Source: Centipeda artemidis DSM 19719
Lineage (GTDB): Bacteria; Bacillota; Negativicutes; Selenomonadales; Selenomonadaceae
Reading direction: 5' to 3'
Length of the DNA: 64,000 nt
Assembly (NCBI RefSeq): GCF_000426665.1
Contig: NZ_AUFU01000001.1
Span: forward strand, 532,605 to 596,604
Made by a program: the position numbers and the translations under genes. The notes beneath the pieces are model-generated. The model was not told where the DNA came from, did no database searches, and saw nothing but the letters and a program-made list of their open reading frames with translations. Every line of letters starts with the position of its first letter. The stretch's first letter is position 1. Below are positions 41,401 to 50,260 of the stretch, one piece after another.

Positions 41401-44400
41401 ACCGTCAGCACGCGATCTGCAGCATCAATCTGCACATCTGCGTTCGGCTTGATCGCGCCGCGATTCATATTCGATCCGTTTTGATATGTGATGGTCGAAT
41501 CTTTCGTGAAGCGGTATGTGCCGTCTGCCTGACGGACATGGGCGTCAATATATTCCTGATCCGAAGTCGTGCCAAAGAGCCGCTTGGTGAACTCCGTCTT
41601 CGTCTGTCCTTCCGCCTGCGGCGTATAGACATAGCTGCCCTGCCCCGTCGACTCGTTGAACGTGATATTCTCAACGCGCTTGCTCGCGGACGAGGTCGTC
41701 AGACCCTCGGCGATCTCCGCCTTGCCCGTGAGATTCCGCTCGTTCGTTGTATATGCCGTGTACCAGAGCTTATTCGCAAGAGCGTTGAGCGTTGCACTGA
41801 CAAGGTTCTTGTCCGCCGCCTCTGTCGACTCCGTATTGAGTCCCGTGCTGTCCGTCGTCAGCGTGATGGCACTGCCCGCCGCTGCATTCTTGATGCGGAA
41901 GTCGCCGCCCTTGATCGTCGTTGGCGTTGCGGCATCATGCTCGTAGAATACATGTGTATGGCCGCTGTAATTATCAATCGTGATGTCCTTGTTGTTTTTC
42001 TGGAAGATCACGCCCGCATTGTTGGCATCGTTGCCGCCCCGTAAAGAGGAAAGTCGGCTGCCCAGCCATTTGTCCGTAACACCGGATCTCTGTTCATTTG
42101 TCCAGTGTGCGCCATTCTGCAGAGTCAAGTTGAACTGCCCCACATCGTGCGCTGTGAAGCCGCCCGTCCCGAAGTCTGCCCGATTGACATCATACGTCGC
42201 CGCACCCGTCCATGAGGAATCTGCCGTCGTCAACGAGACGTTCAGCACGCCCTTCCTGTCAAAATCCACAAGCTGACCGCCGCTGTATTCGGCGACCTTC
42301 TTTCCGTACTCACGCGTGATATACATATCGCCCGTGATGTTCGTCTTTCTGCTCCCGCTGACACCTTCGGGCGTGTTGATATTGACCGTGCCCTTTTCGG
42401 CACGGACGGCACGGTACTGCTTCGTGTGATCGGCATCCTCGGCAGCCGAAATCGTACCGCCGCCAACATCTATCACGCTGTCCGCACCAATCGTCTGGAG
42501 TACGCTTCCCTTGATATTCTGAATATCGACATTGCCCTTGACCGTGATCTTGGACTCATCCGCTGTCGTTTTGAGCGCAGCCAGATTGCGCCCATCGTCT
42601 GCGCCCTTGTTTTTCGTATCCACACGATCGGCCCGCACGGACTGCACGGTGAGATCGCCGTCGATCGTGACATCACTCGGGGAGCCGATGGTTCCATTCG
42701 TCTGGATCGCCGCCGCATTGTATCCTTTGGTATGAACGTCCTCAATGACGACAGGCCCCTGGATATGGATATGGCCATTCGCCTCCGTCTGGATGCCGTT
42801 CGCTGCACGTGTATCCGTATTCGATGCCTTGATGGTCAGTGACTTCTTCTCACCGCTGTTCACAATTCGAATGTACTTGTTGTTGCCGCCGTGAATCGCA
42901 CTGGCAATTTGGTTCTTACTGTTTGCCTCAATGTGCAGACTATGCCCGTTCATATCGACGACCATCGGGTGCTGCTTATCGTACGCCGTGTTATCCGTAT
43001 AGAGGCCGGAGACAATACGACCGCCCTTGGTATTTGGCGCTGTCGCAAGTGCCTGACGATCATAGGACAGAGTCTCCGATTCCTTAATCGGGTCGGTCGT
43101 CGCCTCCGACTGCGGCGTATAGACATAGCGGCCTTGCCCGCTCGCCGCATCAAATGTGATGTTTTCGAGCCGCTTACTCGCAGACGAAGAGGTCAGACCT
43201 TCCGCGATCTCAACCTTTCCTGTGAGGTTGCGCTCATTCGTTGTGTATGCTGTGTACCAGAGTTTGTTTGCAAGGGCATTGAGCGTTGCGCTCACGAGAT
43301 TCTTGTCTGTGGCTTTCGTTGACTCCGTATTGAGACCGCTGCTGTCTGTCGTCAGTGTAATGCCACTGCCCACTGCTGCGTTCTTGATACGGAAGTCGCC
43401 GCCCTTGATTGTCGTTGGCGTTGCGGAATCATGCTCATAGAATACACGTGTATGGCCACTGTAATTATCGATCGTGATATCCTTGTTGTTTTTCTGGAAG
43501 ATCACGCCCGCATTGTTGGCATCGTTGCCGCCCCGTAAAGAGGAAAGTCGGCTGCCGGCGAAGGTATAATCATAATCGTACCCAAGCTGGTTATCCTCTT
43601 TGTCAGGCACTGTCCCGCCATATTGCTCATTGTTCCAAACAGCACCGTTTTGCAGCCAGAAGTTAATCTTCCCCTTACCAAAGGCAAGACCATTCACTCC
43701 AGAATCTTTGTTTACCATAGCGACATCAATGCGGCTCGCTTCACCCATAGCACCCACGTTGCCGTCAATCTTCACCGTCTTGTTGCCTGCGCTGCCATCT
43801 TTTGCGTTGACATGGATCTGTCCCGTTGAGCCGGTGAAAAGTGCCGCCGCATCATCGTAGGCTGCCACCTTTGCTTTCAGACCCTCGAGTGTTACCGTTC
43901 CTTCAGTTGCTTCCACAGCACGGCTCGAATTATATCCGGTTGTGTCTATTTCTGTCAGCCCTGAAATATTGGTTGTTCCGCTCTCATTCAGAATACCCCA
44001 AGAAAATATAGCATCACTCACTTCATGTTTGTTCGTGAACAATCGAAGCGCATCTGCTGTAATATTGAGTTTTTTTCCTGTATTCTTGATGGCTGCCGAT
44101 TTTTGTGCTCCTTGCACCTTTGTTTCAACAGTAAGAGTATGACCCGATGCATCAATCTTCACATCTTCCGTGGGACTGATGACGCCAGCATCCTCGTCGT
44201 CCGTATTGGCATAGCTGATGTTTGAATCCTTCGAGAATCGATATGTTCCATCTGGCTGACGAACATTCGCATCAACGTATTCCTGATCCGAAGCCGTACC
44301 GAAGAGTCGTTTTGTAAACTCCGTCTTCGTCTGCTCCGTGCTCGGCGGTTTCGGCGGTGTAGTGCCGCCCGCATAGCTTCCCGTCTCGTTGCCAAAGGTG

Positions 44401-47258
44401 ATTTCCCCGTTGATGGTGGAGGTCGTCAGGCTCTCGCCGATCGAGAGTTTTCCCAAAAGTTTGTTCTCGGCAAAACTCTGATAGGACAGTTTGTTCGCAA
44501 GCGCGTTGAGCACGGCACTCTGGTTTCCTGTCGTTACGCCGGCGCCATCGGTAAAGAGCGTAAAGACATTCTTCGTATCCGCATTCGCCTTTTTGATGAT
44601 GATTTCACCGCCCTTGAAGAGCGTTGGCGTTTCTATGTCATGTGAATAGACTGCTGCTGTATGTCCGCTGTACTTGTCGATCGTCAGCGGATTGGCATTC
44701 TTCTGGTAGATGATGCCGCGCTGCGCTTCCGTCGCACCGCCAACAAAGTTCGTGACGTGACTCTGTGCATTGTAGACCTTCCCGACCGTTCCGCCGGCTC
44801 TGGTTCTTACCGCAGCCATCGTGCCTGCGCCCATATCCTCATTGTCCTGGTAGTAGCGCTCGTTTCGGGCTTCGTTGAGCCATTTTGCACCGTTCTGCAA
44901 GTAGAGATTCGCCGTGCCGCCGTTATCGACGAGACCGTGCAGATAGGACTTGTCCGTCATAAGGGCAACGTCGAGTCTGCCCGTGGGCAGTGCAAATAGG
45001 TCGCCGTCGAGCTTTACGTCAGCGAGCGCTTTTCCTTCTTTGAGGTTGCCGGGTTTCGTCCCGTCGTCGCCCATATTCATGGAGATTGCGCCCTGATAGG
45101 CAGCAAGTGCATAGTAGCTGTACCGCATACCGGCGGGCACCTGGATCGATCCGCCGCCTGCAATGTGTACGCTGCTGTCCTTGGCATTCGTCGTCACGCC
45201 GTTGCCATAGACGGTCATATCCACATCACCGTCTACGGTCACATCGCTCTTTTCGACCTGCGTGAGGATGCCAGCGTTGTTAAAGCGGGAGAATACATTT
45301 TCACGGTTGAGCGGGATGCCCCACTTGTCAGTCTCTGTGCCTGCAATCTTCAGATTGCCGTTGATGCGAATCGCCGAGGCAAGGCGCGCCTCATAGGACT
45401 TCTCACCGAAGCGGTCACTCTTTTGGATTGCGACACCGTTGCCGCCAAGTCCGCCCGTCATGGAGATATTCAGCGGCCCATTGATGGTGAGCTTTGCCGC
45501 CTTATTCTTCAGTGCATCGAGCTGAACAGCATTCGTCAGGGAATTTCCGCCCTCACTTCCCCGTGTGAGGATGTTGATGCCCTTCTTCGCACTTACCGTG
45601 AGATCTGCTCCTCTGGCGTAGATCCCCGTCGGATTCCCCACGGTGTTTTCTACCTGCAGCTGCAGAATATTTTCCCCTGCATTGATATTGAGAGGCCTGC
45701 TGTCCGTTGCAGAAATCGCCGCCAGCACATTCGTCGACTTGTCGCCGAGCTTGTCCTTGCCGATGCTGACAACGGTATCGATGTTCCAGCTCTGCTGCGT
45801 CGTGATTGTATCACTGAATGCAGCACTGTTCTTCCAAACAGCATTTTCATTCACCATTGCTGCCGTCGTGTCGCCGCCCAACTCTGCCGGCAGTGTCATG
45901 ACGACGGATGCAGTATTCCCGTAGACCCGGTCCGGCTCGATCATTGTGATCTTGTTGAAGCGGTTGAATGCCTTATTGTCGGAGAAATCCTTCGCCTGCC
46001 ATATGTGTTTTGCCGTATCATCGCCGTCTGTATAGGCCTGCAGGGTATCACCAAGCTCCAGCCAGAGACGCTTCGTATAGTATTCGGCGTTCAGCTTGCC
46101 GAACCAGCCTTCCTGTTGGCTTGCAACCGCGACTTCCTGCCAATCGTCTGGGTGTTCCGACATCAGATTGGACATGGTCGTCTTGTAGACATGCGCATTG
46201 ATCTGACTGCCGGACGGGCTGAGATTGTACGTCATGACATAGGCGGTGCCATCCGGGAGAAGCTTCAGATCACGCATATCCTCGCCGGTGCCCTTGACGT
46301 GATTCGGAATCGAGGCGCGGCGCTGCTCCGTGCCCAGGATGCGCCCCGTATTCTGATCGATCTTGGCGATATTGAGCGCGGTATAGTGCGTATTGCCTGT
46401 CCCGTTGTAGTGCTGATACCCGCCGATGCAGGAGACGAGGATGTGATCGTTGAACTTATTGAGACGTCCCTGATCGATGTTGCGGCTGATGCGTGTATAG
46501 CTGCCGAACTTCAGGGTACCATCGTCCTGGATGTCGTACTGCATCAAGAAGCCGTCGTCGTAGGGATCGTAGCCCGCGAGCGGGTTGACGGATGCCGCTA
46601 CGTAGAGTCTGCGCCCATCAACGAGAAGTGCCTCACCGTGCACCTGTGCTTTTGCAGGGTCACCCGTGTAGGTTTTGCCTTTCTCGCCCTTTGAATCTTC
46701 GTCGAGGTTTTTGAACGTCTCGGTGAAGTTGTAGCCACAGTACTGCTTGATGTCATTCTTGAGGTTGACAACAGCTCTTTTGTTTTCCATCAATCGCTTG
46801 CCGTTTTGGCGCACGACACCGATCTGACCGAGATCATAGCCGGTCATGTAGATATACTCGTCGCTTGCCGCAGCCGCATGCATATTCGGTACTGCCGTCG
46901 TCTTTCCGGTTGCCGCACTCGCTGCTGCACCAGCAGAGTTCGGGTCGATCAGAGAGGTGTTCTCCAGCTCTGTCGTGCTGTAGGTATACTGGCGCAGCAG
47001 GATCATGCTCTTGCCCTTCTGATGGAATCCAAAGGACGCAGGATCGCGGTTGAGGTTCTTCAGCACCCCAGCCTGAGGCGTTGCGTCAATGTTCGTCGTC
47101 ACACGTGAACCGGTGACTGTCCCCATCTCGCTGTTGCCGTAGTCCGATGGAATGGTCGAGACGAGGTTCGCCGCGTTCGCCGTCGTACTGCAGAGCAGTC
47201 CGCCCACAACGAGAGCGGCGAGACGCAGGCGTTGTCGTTTTCCAAGATACGTCTTCAT
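35493..47258 (-). CDS. Giant autotransporter with beta-propeller-like N-terminus
   Basis: A 3,921-residue type V secreted protein. A signal peptide ends near ANA-AN (residue 29). Residues about 30-450 read like blades of a beta-propeller (EYIYMTGYDLGQIGVV, GEALLVDGRRLYVAAS, DLKLLPDGTAYVMTY). Residues about 500-3600 are a low-complexity beta-helix passenger holding six repeats of a module containing LNALANKL (near residues 919, 1326, 1826, 2229, 2779 and 3193) and TEFTKxLxGTxSDQEY-type joints. Residues about 3640-3921 form the membrane barrel, ending in the aromatic WRMDAGVRWSF. It starts 12 bases after the TonB receptor gene with GGAGGAG as ribosome site, so it belongs to the cobalamin-riboswitch transcript. 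Adhesion is the usual role of such passengers; B12 binding by the propeller-like part is a hypothesis. Confidence 0.9.
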   Translation of the reverse strand: MKTYLGKRQRLRLAALVVGGLLCSTTANAANLVSTIPSDYGNSEMGTVTGSRVTTNIDATPQAGVLKNLNRDPASFGFHQKGKSMILLRQYTYSTTELENTSLIDPNSAGAAASAATGKTTAVPNMHAAAASDEYIYMTGYDLGQIGVVRQNGKRLMENKRAVVNLKNDIKQYCGYNFTETFKNLDEDSKGEKGKTYTGDPAKAQVHGEALLVDGRRLYVAASVNPLAGYDPYDDGFLMQYDIQDDGTLKFGSYTRISRNIDQGRLNKFNDHILVSCIGGYQHYNGTGNTHYTALNIAKIDQNTGRILGTEQRRASIPNHVKGTGEDMRDLKLLPDGTAYVMTYNLSPSGSQINAHVYKTTMSNLMSEHPDDWQEVAVASQQEGWFGKLNAEYYTKRLWLELGDTLQAYTDGDDTAKHIWQAKDFSDNKAFNRFNKITMIEPDRVYGNTASVVMTLPAELGGDTTAAMVNENAVWKNSAAFSDTITTQQSWNIDTVVSIGKDKLGDKSTNVLAAISATDSRPLNINAGENILQLQVENTVGNPTGIYARGADLTVSAKKGINILTRGSEGGNSLTNAVQLDALKNKAAKLTINGPLNISMTGGLGGNGVAIQKSDRFGEKSYEARLASAIRINGNLKIAGTETDKWGIPLNRENVFSRFNNAGILTQVEKSDVTVDGDVDMTVYGNGVTTNAKDSSVHIAGGGSIQVPAGMRYSYYALAAYQGAISMNMGDDGTKPGNLKEGKALADVKLDGDLFALPTGRLDVALMTDKSYLHGLVDNGGTANLYLQNGAKWLNEARNERYYQDNEDMGAGTMAAVRTRAGGTVGKVYNAQSHVTNFVGGATEAQRGIIYQKNANPLTIDKYSGHTAAVYSHDIETPTLFKGGEIIIKKANADTKNVFTLFTDGAGVTTGNQSAVLNALANKLSYQSFAENKLLGKLSIGESLTTSTINGEITFGNETGSYAGGTTPPKPPSTEQTKTEFTKRLFGTASDQEYVDANVRQPDGTYRFSKDSNISYANTDDEDAGVISPTEDVKIDASGHTLTVETKVQGAQKSAAIKNTGKKLNITADALRLFTNKHEVSDAIFSWGILNESGTTNISGLTEIDTTGYNSSRAVEATEGTVTLEGLKAKVAAYDDAAALFTGSTGQIHVNAKDGSAGNKTVKIDGNVGAMGEASRIDVAMVNKDSGVNGLAFGKGKINFWLQNGAVWNNEQYGGTVPDKEDNQLGYDYDYTFAGSRLSSLRGGNDANNAGVIFQKNNKDITIDNYSGHTRVFYEHDSATPTTIKGGDFRIKNAAVGSGITLTTDSSGLNTESTKATDKNLVSATLNALANKLWYTAYTTNERNLTGKVEIAEGLTSSSASKRLENITFDAASGQGRYVYTPQSEATTDPIKESETLSYDRQALATAPNTKGGRIVSGLYTDNTAYDKQHPMVVDMNGHSLHIEANSKNQIASAIHGGNNKYIRIVNSGEKKSLTIKASNTDTRAANGIQTEANGHIHIQGPVVIEDVHTKGYNAAAIQTNGTIGSPSDVTIDGDLTVQSVRADRVDTKNKGADDGRNLAALKTTADESKITVKGNVDIQNIKGSVLQTIGADSVIDVGGGTISAAEDADHTKQYRAVRAEKGTVNINTPEGVSGSRKTNITGDMYITREYGKKVAEYSGGQLVDFDRKGVLNVSLTTADSSWTGAATYDVNRADFGTGGFTAHDVGQFNLTLQNGAHWTNEQRSGVTDKWLGSRLSSLRGGNDANNAGVIFQKNNKDITIDNYSGHTHVFYEHDAATPTTIKGGDFRIKNAAAGSAITLTTDSTGLNTESTEAADKNLVSATLNALANKLWYTAYTTNERNLTGKAEIAEGLTTSSASKRVENITFNESTGQGSYVYTPQAEGQTKTEFTKRLFGTTSDQEYIDAHVRQADGTYRFTKDSTITYQNGSNMNRGAIKPNADVQIDAADRVLTVKSGGKSASVKESAAISNDGKDLDIAAKTLKLLVNDTTSAAPLQSAWGIRTTGGTTEVTGTTEIDVAGTKESKAVHASGGTVTLGSLHATTNAAAEEAAALYAQNNGRINVNMNHNNGGTGTVTLDGHIVAKDAASRVDAAIYGTSSHLKGFVYGEGKTNLWLQNGGVWENEKRGANVPTGFTGSHVSQLTGGGNASRAGLIFQRDERKITIDKYLGHTKVFFAHDAATPTNIKGGDIDIKSAVGGSSITLVTDQSGLNTSTTAGITEKNLVSATLNALANKLWYTGYATNERNLLGKVQIAEGLTASSASKRLENITFDTATGQGSYVYTPLINPPASQTQSDFTTAITGDEVHDTPYTNAGVRKPDGQYIFTKDSTITTGKDLIAAGAWMSNISAAVSNASTGKTLDINLNGKNLAIKTVTDVSTTGITAIGKDSKVNIKNAGAISIDAESTGGGQTATLFVNGGGAIHIQNGGGNLEDKVLKVRANGNHKTNVAVIKSMNGVTGVESNITIDGLVDVLADGNDAANGKGANEGVSAVASTIDIGGGTIRAINGAWAAIRAYGEFVSDNYGTVNFNVTKGADGLANGADTNRAVIEGDIVTNGGMGTKGRVSVGLSTANSHWIGNYADTRGYGVTPGALGAVNLFMKNGSYWKGFSNGTMKVEMSGADTSWTGFNLGDNMQLKLSDGAIWHNAITQEQKNQDGKAAISKVKYFTGEGGFIDMTGTNRFLASSNSLSGAPVQTGSSSIEEKGLGETGDLTIDEFSGSTTMLYRHDVTTPTTIYGGKLTIGKAAAGSLVRMLTDNTGLNTESAKSADKNLVSATLNALANKLWYTAYTTGERNLTGKAEIAEGLTTSSASKRVENITFNESTGQGGYAYTPAVDPPKPPQPGQDEQTTTEFTKPLIGTDSDQEYIDAHVRQADGTYRFTKDSTITYQNNVSGARGAIMPSADVHINAADRVLTIKSGSGIASVTQGAAIANYGKGLDIKAKTLKLLVNGTTSAAPLQTAWGILSTGGTTNISGMTEIDVAGTERSKAVQAYDGTVTLEGLRAKANAASKDAVTLDVQGTGRINVNVKDGTVGSSEVMLDGNITARESGSRVDAALTTGTSYLKGLVSGVGTLNLWLQNGAVWHNEEYTTQPTGFSSRLSNFTGGSDASRAGVIFQKNNNDISIDNYSGYARVFYKHDAGTPTTIIGGDLRIKNAAAGSNITLATDNAGLNTESTKAADKNLVSATLNALANKLWYTAYTTGERNLTGKAEIAEGLTTSSASKRVENITFNESTGQGGYAYTPAVDPPKPPQPGQDEQTTTEFTTPITGDAASDADYVAGHVLKNDTYTFTKNSKITAATGIQAVQNKPIKVQAAGAELKIQAADYGVDAGANSKVAITGKQLTIDAGSRSIRAAAGSDVSVAAGFDLKGAIENNGGRISLKDMGRKSSLVGDITQTAGSFNLRMQGVDSNLKGNIIASGGVLDLSMEGAGATFTGSIRGAGSAREAGTGDRRLTLENRTVWNVTSPSNLTRLNAKQGSVINYLFSHNEGVNVENFKGSATVHYNGTATSDGTLTLANTGKFRIRNVDGTGNALTIATDAHGGSDTADERVAKTLARQFEYVSSSSNIQNQRIRGLSLSALIADGLVSSSKRYNILMEADGTSGDVKPFVSNIEYGDYETKLMKGVKSAMTASTMAWRAEANDLMKRMGDLRLSPNDTGIWARVYRGKSTSNKDNTDFRMNYSTIQVGCDKKVGRDWRVGVAGSYMSGSSAYAAGNGKNKEGNLGVYGTWTGKSGQYVDLIAKIGRLQNEYTVYNDFGHYVKGDYSMWGGSLSAEYGKRISMKDGSFVEPQIELIYSHMQGTNYVGSTDYSGMSMYVHQKPFDSFIGRIGFGFGKETERSTYYARASLYHEFAGDMHTDYSDGFTPKSTMQRGKDTWVGVQLGGTLKLSDKTNLYGNFEKTFGGDVKTDWRMDAGVRWSF
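37468..37721 (-). repeat. Near-identical internal repeat of the autotransporter gene, copy A
   Basis: About 250 bases nearly identical at DNA level to 38701-38954, offset by 1,233 bases (411 codons). It encodes the EGLTTSSASKRVENITFNES and LNALANKL joint region. Only scattered third-position differences were seen by eye, indicating recent duplication or gene conversion. Confidence 0.85.
38701..38954 (-). repeat. Near-identical internal repeat of the autotransporter gene, copy B
   Basis: Partner of 37468-37721. More diverged versions of the same module occur around 40.3-40.6, 41.6-41.8, 43.1-43.3 and 44.3-44.5 kb. Recombination between copies would remove or add in-frame modules. Confidence 0.85.
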
Positions 47259-47270
47259 AGCTTCTCCTCC

Positions 47271-49730
47271 TTAGAATTCATAGCGGAAACTAATATAATA
47301 GCTGCGTCCCTGCAGCGGATATTCGATGTTTACCCAGCTCGGTTCGCTCAAGTAGCGCTGCACGCTGTGCACCTTCAGCTTGGATGCCGCGTCGAAGACA
47401 TCATTGCATCCGAGGGTCAGCGTCATATCCTTTTTCGGCGACCACTTGAGCCCCAGGTTGATCGTCTTCAACGCCGCTCTTGGTCTGCCGGCAAGTTCCT
47501 TTTCTACAGGATCTCTGACCTGTGGGATGGCATAGTGCGTGTAGTACTGCGAGACATAGTGCGCCTCGCCGAAGAAGAGCCATTTCTCCGTCGGGCGATA
47601 GGTCAGACGGATATTGCCCTCCCATCTTGGCTGGTAGGTCGGACGCACTTCGAACCAGTCGTAATGGACCCCCGGAGAGGAATCCCTGCGCTGCGCCGCT
47701 ATGTTGAGATGCGTGCCTTCGATATCGAGATCAAACTTCTTCCAGTGGAAATTCGTCTGCAGCTCAATGCCGTGTGCCTTACCGCGCATGTCGTTGAAGT
47801 AGGAGCTGTAGTTGAGCCCCGCGCGGTAGAGGTAGAGCATCCGCTGCGTGTCGCGCCAGAAATAGGTGAGCGTTGTTCGATTGTCCGAGCCAAGGAACTT
47901 GCCGTCCCATATGACACTGAGATCGAACTGCTTGCCGTATTCTGGCTGCGGAAATTTGGCGCCGCTCCCCTTATAGTCCATCGGTGCCGGCATGATGCCC
48001 GCGCCGTCGCCCGCGATCTCATACATGTTGAGCAGGCGGAAGTAGGTGCCGCCCGTCATGCGCATCGTAAAGTGGTCGTTGAACTCCTTCTTGAGTGCGA
48101 GCTGCCACGTCACCTTGGAATCGACCTGACTGTCCTTCGGATGAACCCAACGGTACGTTTTGAGAGGGTTAAAGCGTCCAAACTGACTGTAGCCAATGAT
48201 CTGCGAGCGGTTGTAGCGGACGGCGGGCGTCAGCTGCCACGTCTTCTTTTTATCGAGCGTGATCGTATCCTGCAGCTGCACATTGAAGATGTTCTGATCG
48301 AACTGGTTGCGCATCTGCGCCCAGAGATTCCCAATGCCCGCCTGCACATCGTCGATGACCTCATCAAGTCCGTCGCCGTCGATATTCATGCGCTCATGCG
48401 AGTAGTTCATCTGGAAGTCGAGCATGTTGTTTTTGCTGAGCTCGTAGGTGCCGTCTATCTGCACATTGTATTTCTTCGAACGATAGCGGCTCCACTCCCT
48501 CATGGGAATCTTAATCATATAGCGCAGACCGTCGTGAATATTCTCGGCACGGTAATCCTTGCTCTGGCTTAGATAGTCAATCATCCAACCCCATTCATAG
48601 CGTTTCCCTATATAGCGTCGCTGTACGAGCAGCTCCGCTGCACTGATTTTTTGATGCCGCTTGTCGTATTTATAGAGATCGTATTTATCCACGAGAAGCC
48701 CCGGCTGAATCATATCGAAATAGCTTCGATAATCAACCCAGAGGCTGTCCGGCAGATGTCGATCGACAGTCTTGTATGTTCCCTTGATCATCCAGTCATC
48801 ATTCTGCCATTTGACGAGAAGATCCGAATTGCTGTAGTCGTTGTATTTACGGCGGCGCTCGGGATCGTCGGCGGCTGTCACCAAGCGACCGCCGTTGTCT
48901 TCGAGCCACTGGATACAGTCATCTACATTCTGCTGCCATGCACCGGCACCATGCAAAGCATCATATGCCGCCCTTTCTGCCGGTGTCATAGCGAGGTAGC
49001 CTTGCAGCTCGGCTCGTGTCTCCATAATCAGCCGTCCATCTCCGGTATTCGTATAGAACTGATCCGCCGCATAGCTGTGATAGGGGAAGTCGCCGTCACG
49101 CGACTCATGGTTGAATCCGAAGAGCAGACTGCCGTCACCGACAGGGGCGGTGACCTCGACGGAGGCTTTTTTGCCGCCGAACGAGCTCGGCCCGATCTCC
49201 GCCGAGCCATGTGCACCCGTCGGCTTCTTCGTCACGACGTTGATCACACCGCCGATAAAGGTGCCCGCAAAGCGTGCAGGGATATAGCCGCGGTAGACCT
49301 CGATGCGTTCGACGTTGCTGACGGGGATCGTCGAGATGTCGACCGCCGCATCGCCGCCGAGGTTCGTCAGCACGCCGTCGACAAATACGCCGACCTGGGC
49401 CGCTGTCGAGCCGCGCACGGTCACGGTCGTATACTGTCCTTTACCTTGAACCTCACGCACATGCACACCGGGAACCATCTTGAGGAAGTCGGGCAGGGAC
49501 TTCTGCTCGCCCTTGAACTCCTCAGGGCGGATGACGGTCACAGTGCCGGGGGAGAGAGTCTCCTCCCATACGGGGCGTTTTGCCTGAACCGTAACATCCT
49601 GCGTTGTATATACGCCCTGTGCATCCGACGTCTGTCCCGACTCTGCTGCGAATGCGGGCTGTCCTGTCACAGCGGCGAGCAGCGTCAACAGCACAGACGA
49701 AACAAGCCTTTTCCTTGCTTTCTTTGACAT
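47271..49730 (-). CDS. TonB-dependent outer membrane receptor, probably for a cobalamin
   Basis: An 819-residue receptor with a signal peptide ending AFA (about residue 28). The plug domain has QDVTVQAKRPVWEETLSP, DFLKMVPGVHVREVQGKG, VRGSTAAQVGVFVDGV and NVERIEVYRGYIPARFAGTF. A 22-strand type barrel follows and ends in the aromatic YYISFRYEF. The plug is generic for TonB receptors; the cobalamin assignment comes from the riboswitch in its leader. It is followed by the autotransporter after 12 bases. No btuCDF, tonB or exbBD lies in the window. Confidence 0.9.
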   Translation of the reverse strand: MSKKARKRLVSSVLLTLLAAVTGQPAFAAESGQTSDAQGVYTTQDVTVQAKRPVWEETLSPGTVTVIRPEEFKGEQKSLPDFLKMVPGVHVREVQGKGQYTTVTVRGSTAAQVGVFVDGVLTNLGGDAAVDISTIPVSNVERIEVYRGYIPARFAGTFIGGVINVVTKKPTGAHGSAEIGPSSFGGKKASVEVTAPVGDGSLLFGFNHESRDGDFPYHSYAADQFYTNTGDGRLIMETRAELQGYLAMTPAERAAYDALHGAGAWQQNVDDCIQWLEDNGGRLVTAADDPERRRKYNDYSNSDLLVKWQNDDWMIKGTYKTVDRHLPDSLWVDYRSYFDMIQPGLLVDKYDLYKYDKRHQKISAAELLVQRRYIGKRYEWGWMIDYLSQSKDYRAENIHDGLRYMIKIPMREWSRYRSKKYNVQIDGTYELSKNNMLDFQMNYSHERMNIDGDGLDEVIDDVQAGIGNLWAQMRNQFDQNIFNVQLQDTITLDKKKTWQLTPAVRYNRSQIIGYSQFGRFNPLKTYRWVHPKDSQVDSKVTWQLALKKEFNDHFTMRMTGGTYFRLLNMYEIAGDGAGIMPAPMDYKGSGAKFPQPEYGKQFDLSVIWDGKFLGSDNRTTLTYFWRDTQRMLYLYRAGLNYSSYFNDMRGKAHGIELQTNFHWKKFDLDIEGTHLNIAAQRRDSSPGVHYDWFEVRPTYQPRWEGNIRLTYRPTEKWLFFGEAHYVSQYYTHYAIPQVRDPVEKELAGRPRAALKTINLGLKWSPKKDMTLTLGCNDVFDAASKLKVHSVQRYLSEPSWVNIEYPLQGRSYYISFRYEF

Positions 49731-49821
49731 AAAAGAGCCTCCGTTCTCCTTTGCCGATCGTATACCGGCGTATCTTCAAAAAATGTGGACAATCCTCTGC
49801 GTCATGTTTCCCTTCACTCCA

Positions 49822-49861
49822 TGAAAAATCCGCCTGTACCAACGAGCGCAGTCAGGCGGAT
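49822..49861 (-). terminator. Riboswitch-controlled terminator before the TonB receptor gene
   Basis: ATCCGCCTG (49861-49853) pairs with CAGGCGGAT (49836-49828), followed by TTTTTCAT on the minus strand. A second hairpin, CCGGCAG/CTGCCGG (about 49888-49910), lies between it and the aptamer. Together they form a plausible expression platform. Confidence 0.65.
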
Positions 49862-49997
49862 GAACATCTATAGAAATCAGAAATCCGGCAGAATATATTA
49901 CTGCCGGAGGTACGTCTGTATTTCATCTTGGACGTAATCCCCTCCCCATCGCTCGCAGGTACTGATTCTTGAAACAATTCAAAAATCAACGGTGATG

Positions 49998-50153
49998 TTG
50001 AAACAGGCAAGTCTCCTGGCTTAGATTCATCGCCGCGTCAAACCTTCCCGGATCTCTCCAGTGGCATATTTTGACGGGCTCCTCTTACAGTGGCGGGACC
50101 GCTCCGGCTTTGACCGGATTCCTTTTGAAGTCTTGCGACACCTATTCCCTATC
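49998..50153 (-). promoter_or_regulatory. Cobalamin riboswitch B
   Basis: A classic adenosylcobalamin-type aptamer on the minus strand. The 5' AATAGGTGTCGCAAGACTTC is followed by AAAAGGAATCCGGTCAAAGC, the core GGTCCCGCCACTGTAAGAGG and the B12 box AAGCCAGGAGACTTGCC (50022-50006). It lies in the ~430-base leader of the TonB receptor gene, behind its own promoter. Effector binding should shut the operon down when B12 is plentiful. Confidence 0.95.
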
Positions 50154-50172
50154 ATATGTAATTTTTATGTTT

Positions 50173-50202
50173 ATATTAGCATTATTGTTTTTTTTTTGTC
50201 AA
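50173..50202 (-). promoter_or_regulatory. Promoter of riboswitch B and the receptor/autotransporter operon
   Basis: TTGACA (50202-50197), an 18-base spacer and TAATAT (50178-50173) on the minus strand, with the start near 50166, just before the aptamer. Confidence 0.75.
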
Positions 50203-50260
50203 TAAGAGTTTTCAGGTTGCATTCATATTTAACGATAATAAAATACTTTATAATAAATAA

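Noticed and set aside
36300..44600. Tandem repeats that could suggest a CRISPR array or mobile element
   Set aside because: The repeats are long, in-frame protein modules about 1.2-1.6 kb apart, not short direct repeats with spacers.
45165..46694. 509-codon plus-strand open frame opposite the autotransporter
   Set aside because: Antisense to the N-terminal part of the autotransporter, which has a signal peptide and ribosome site; the frame has none.
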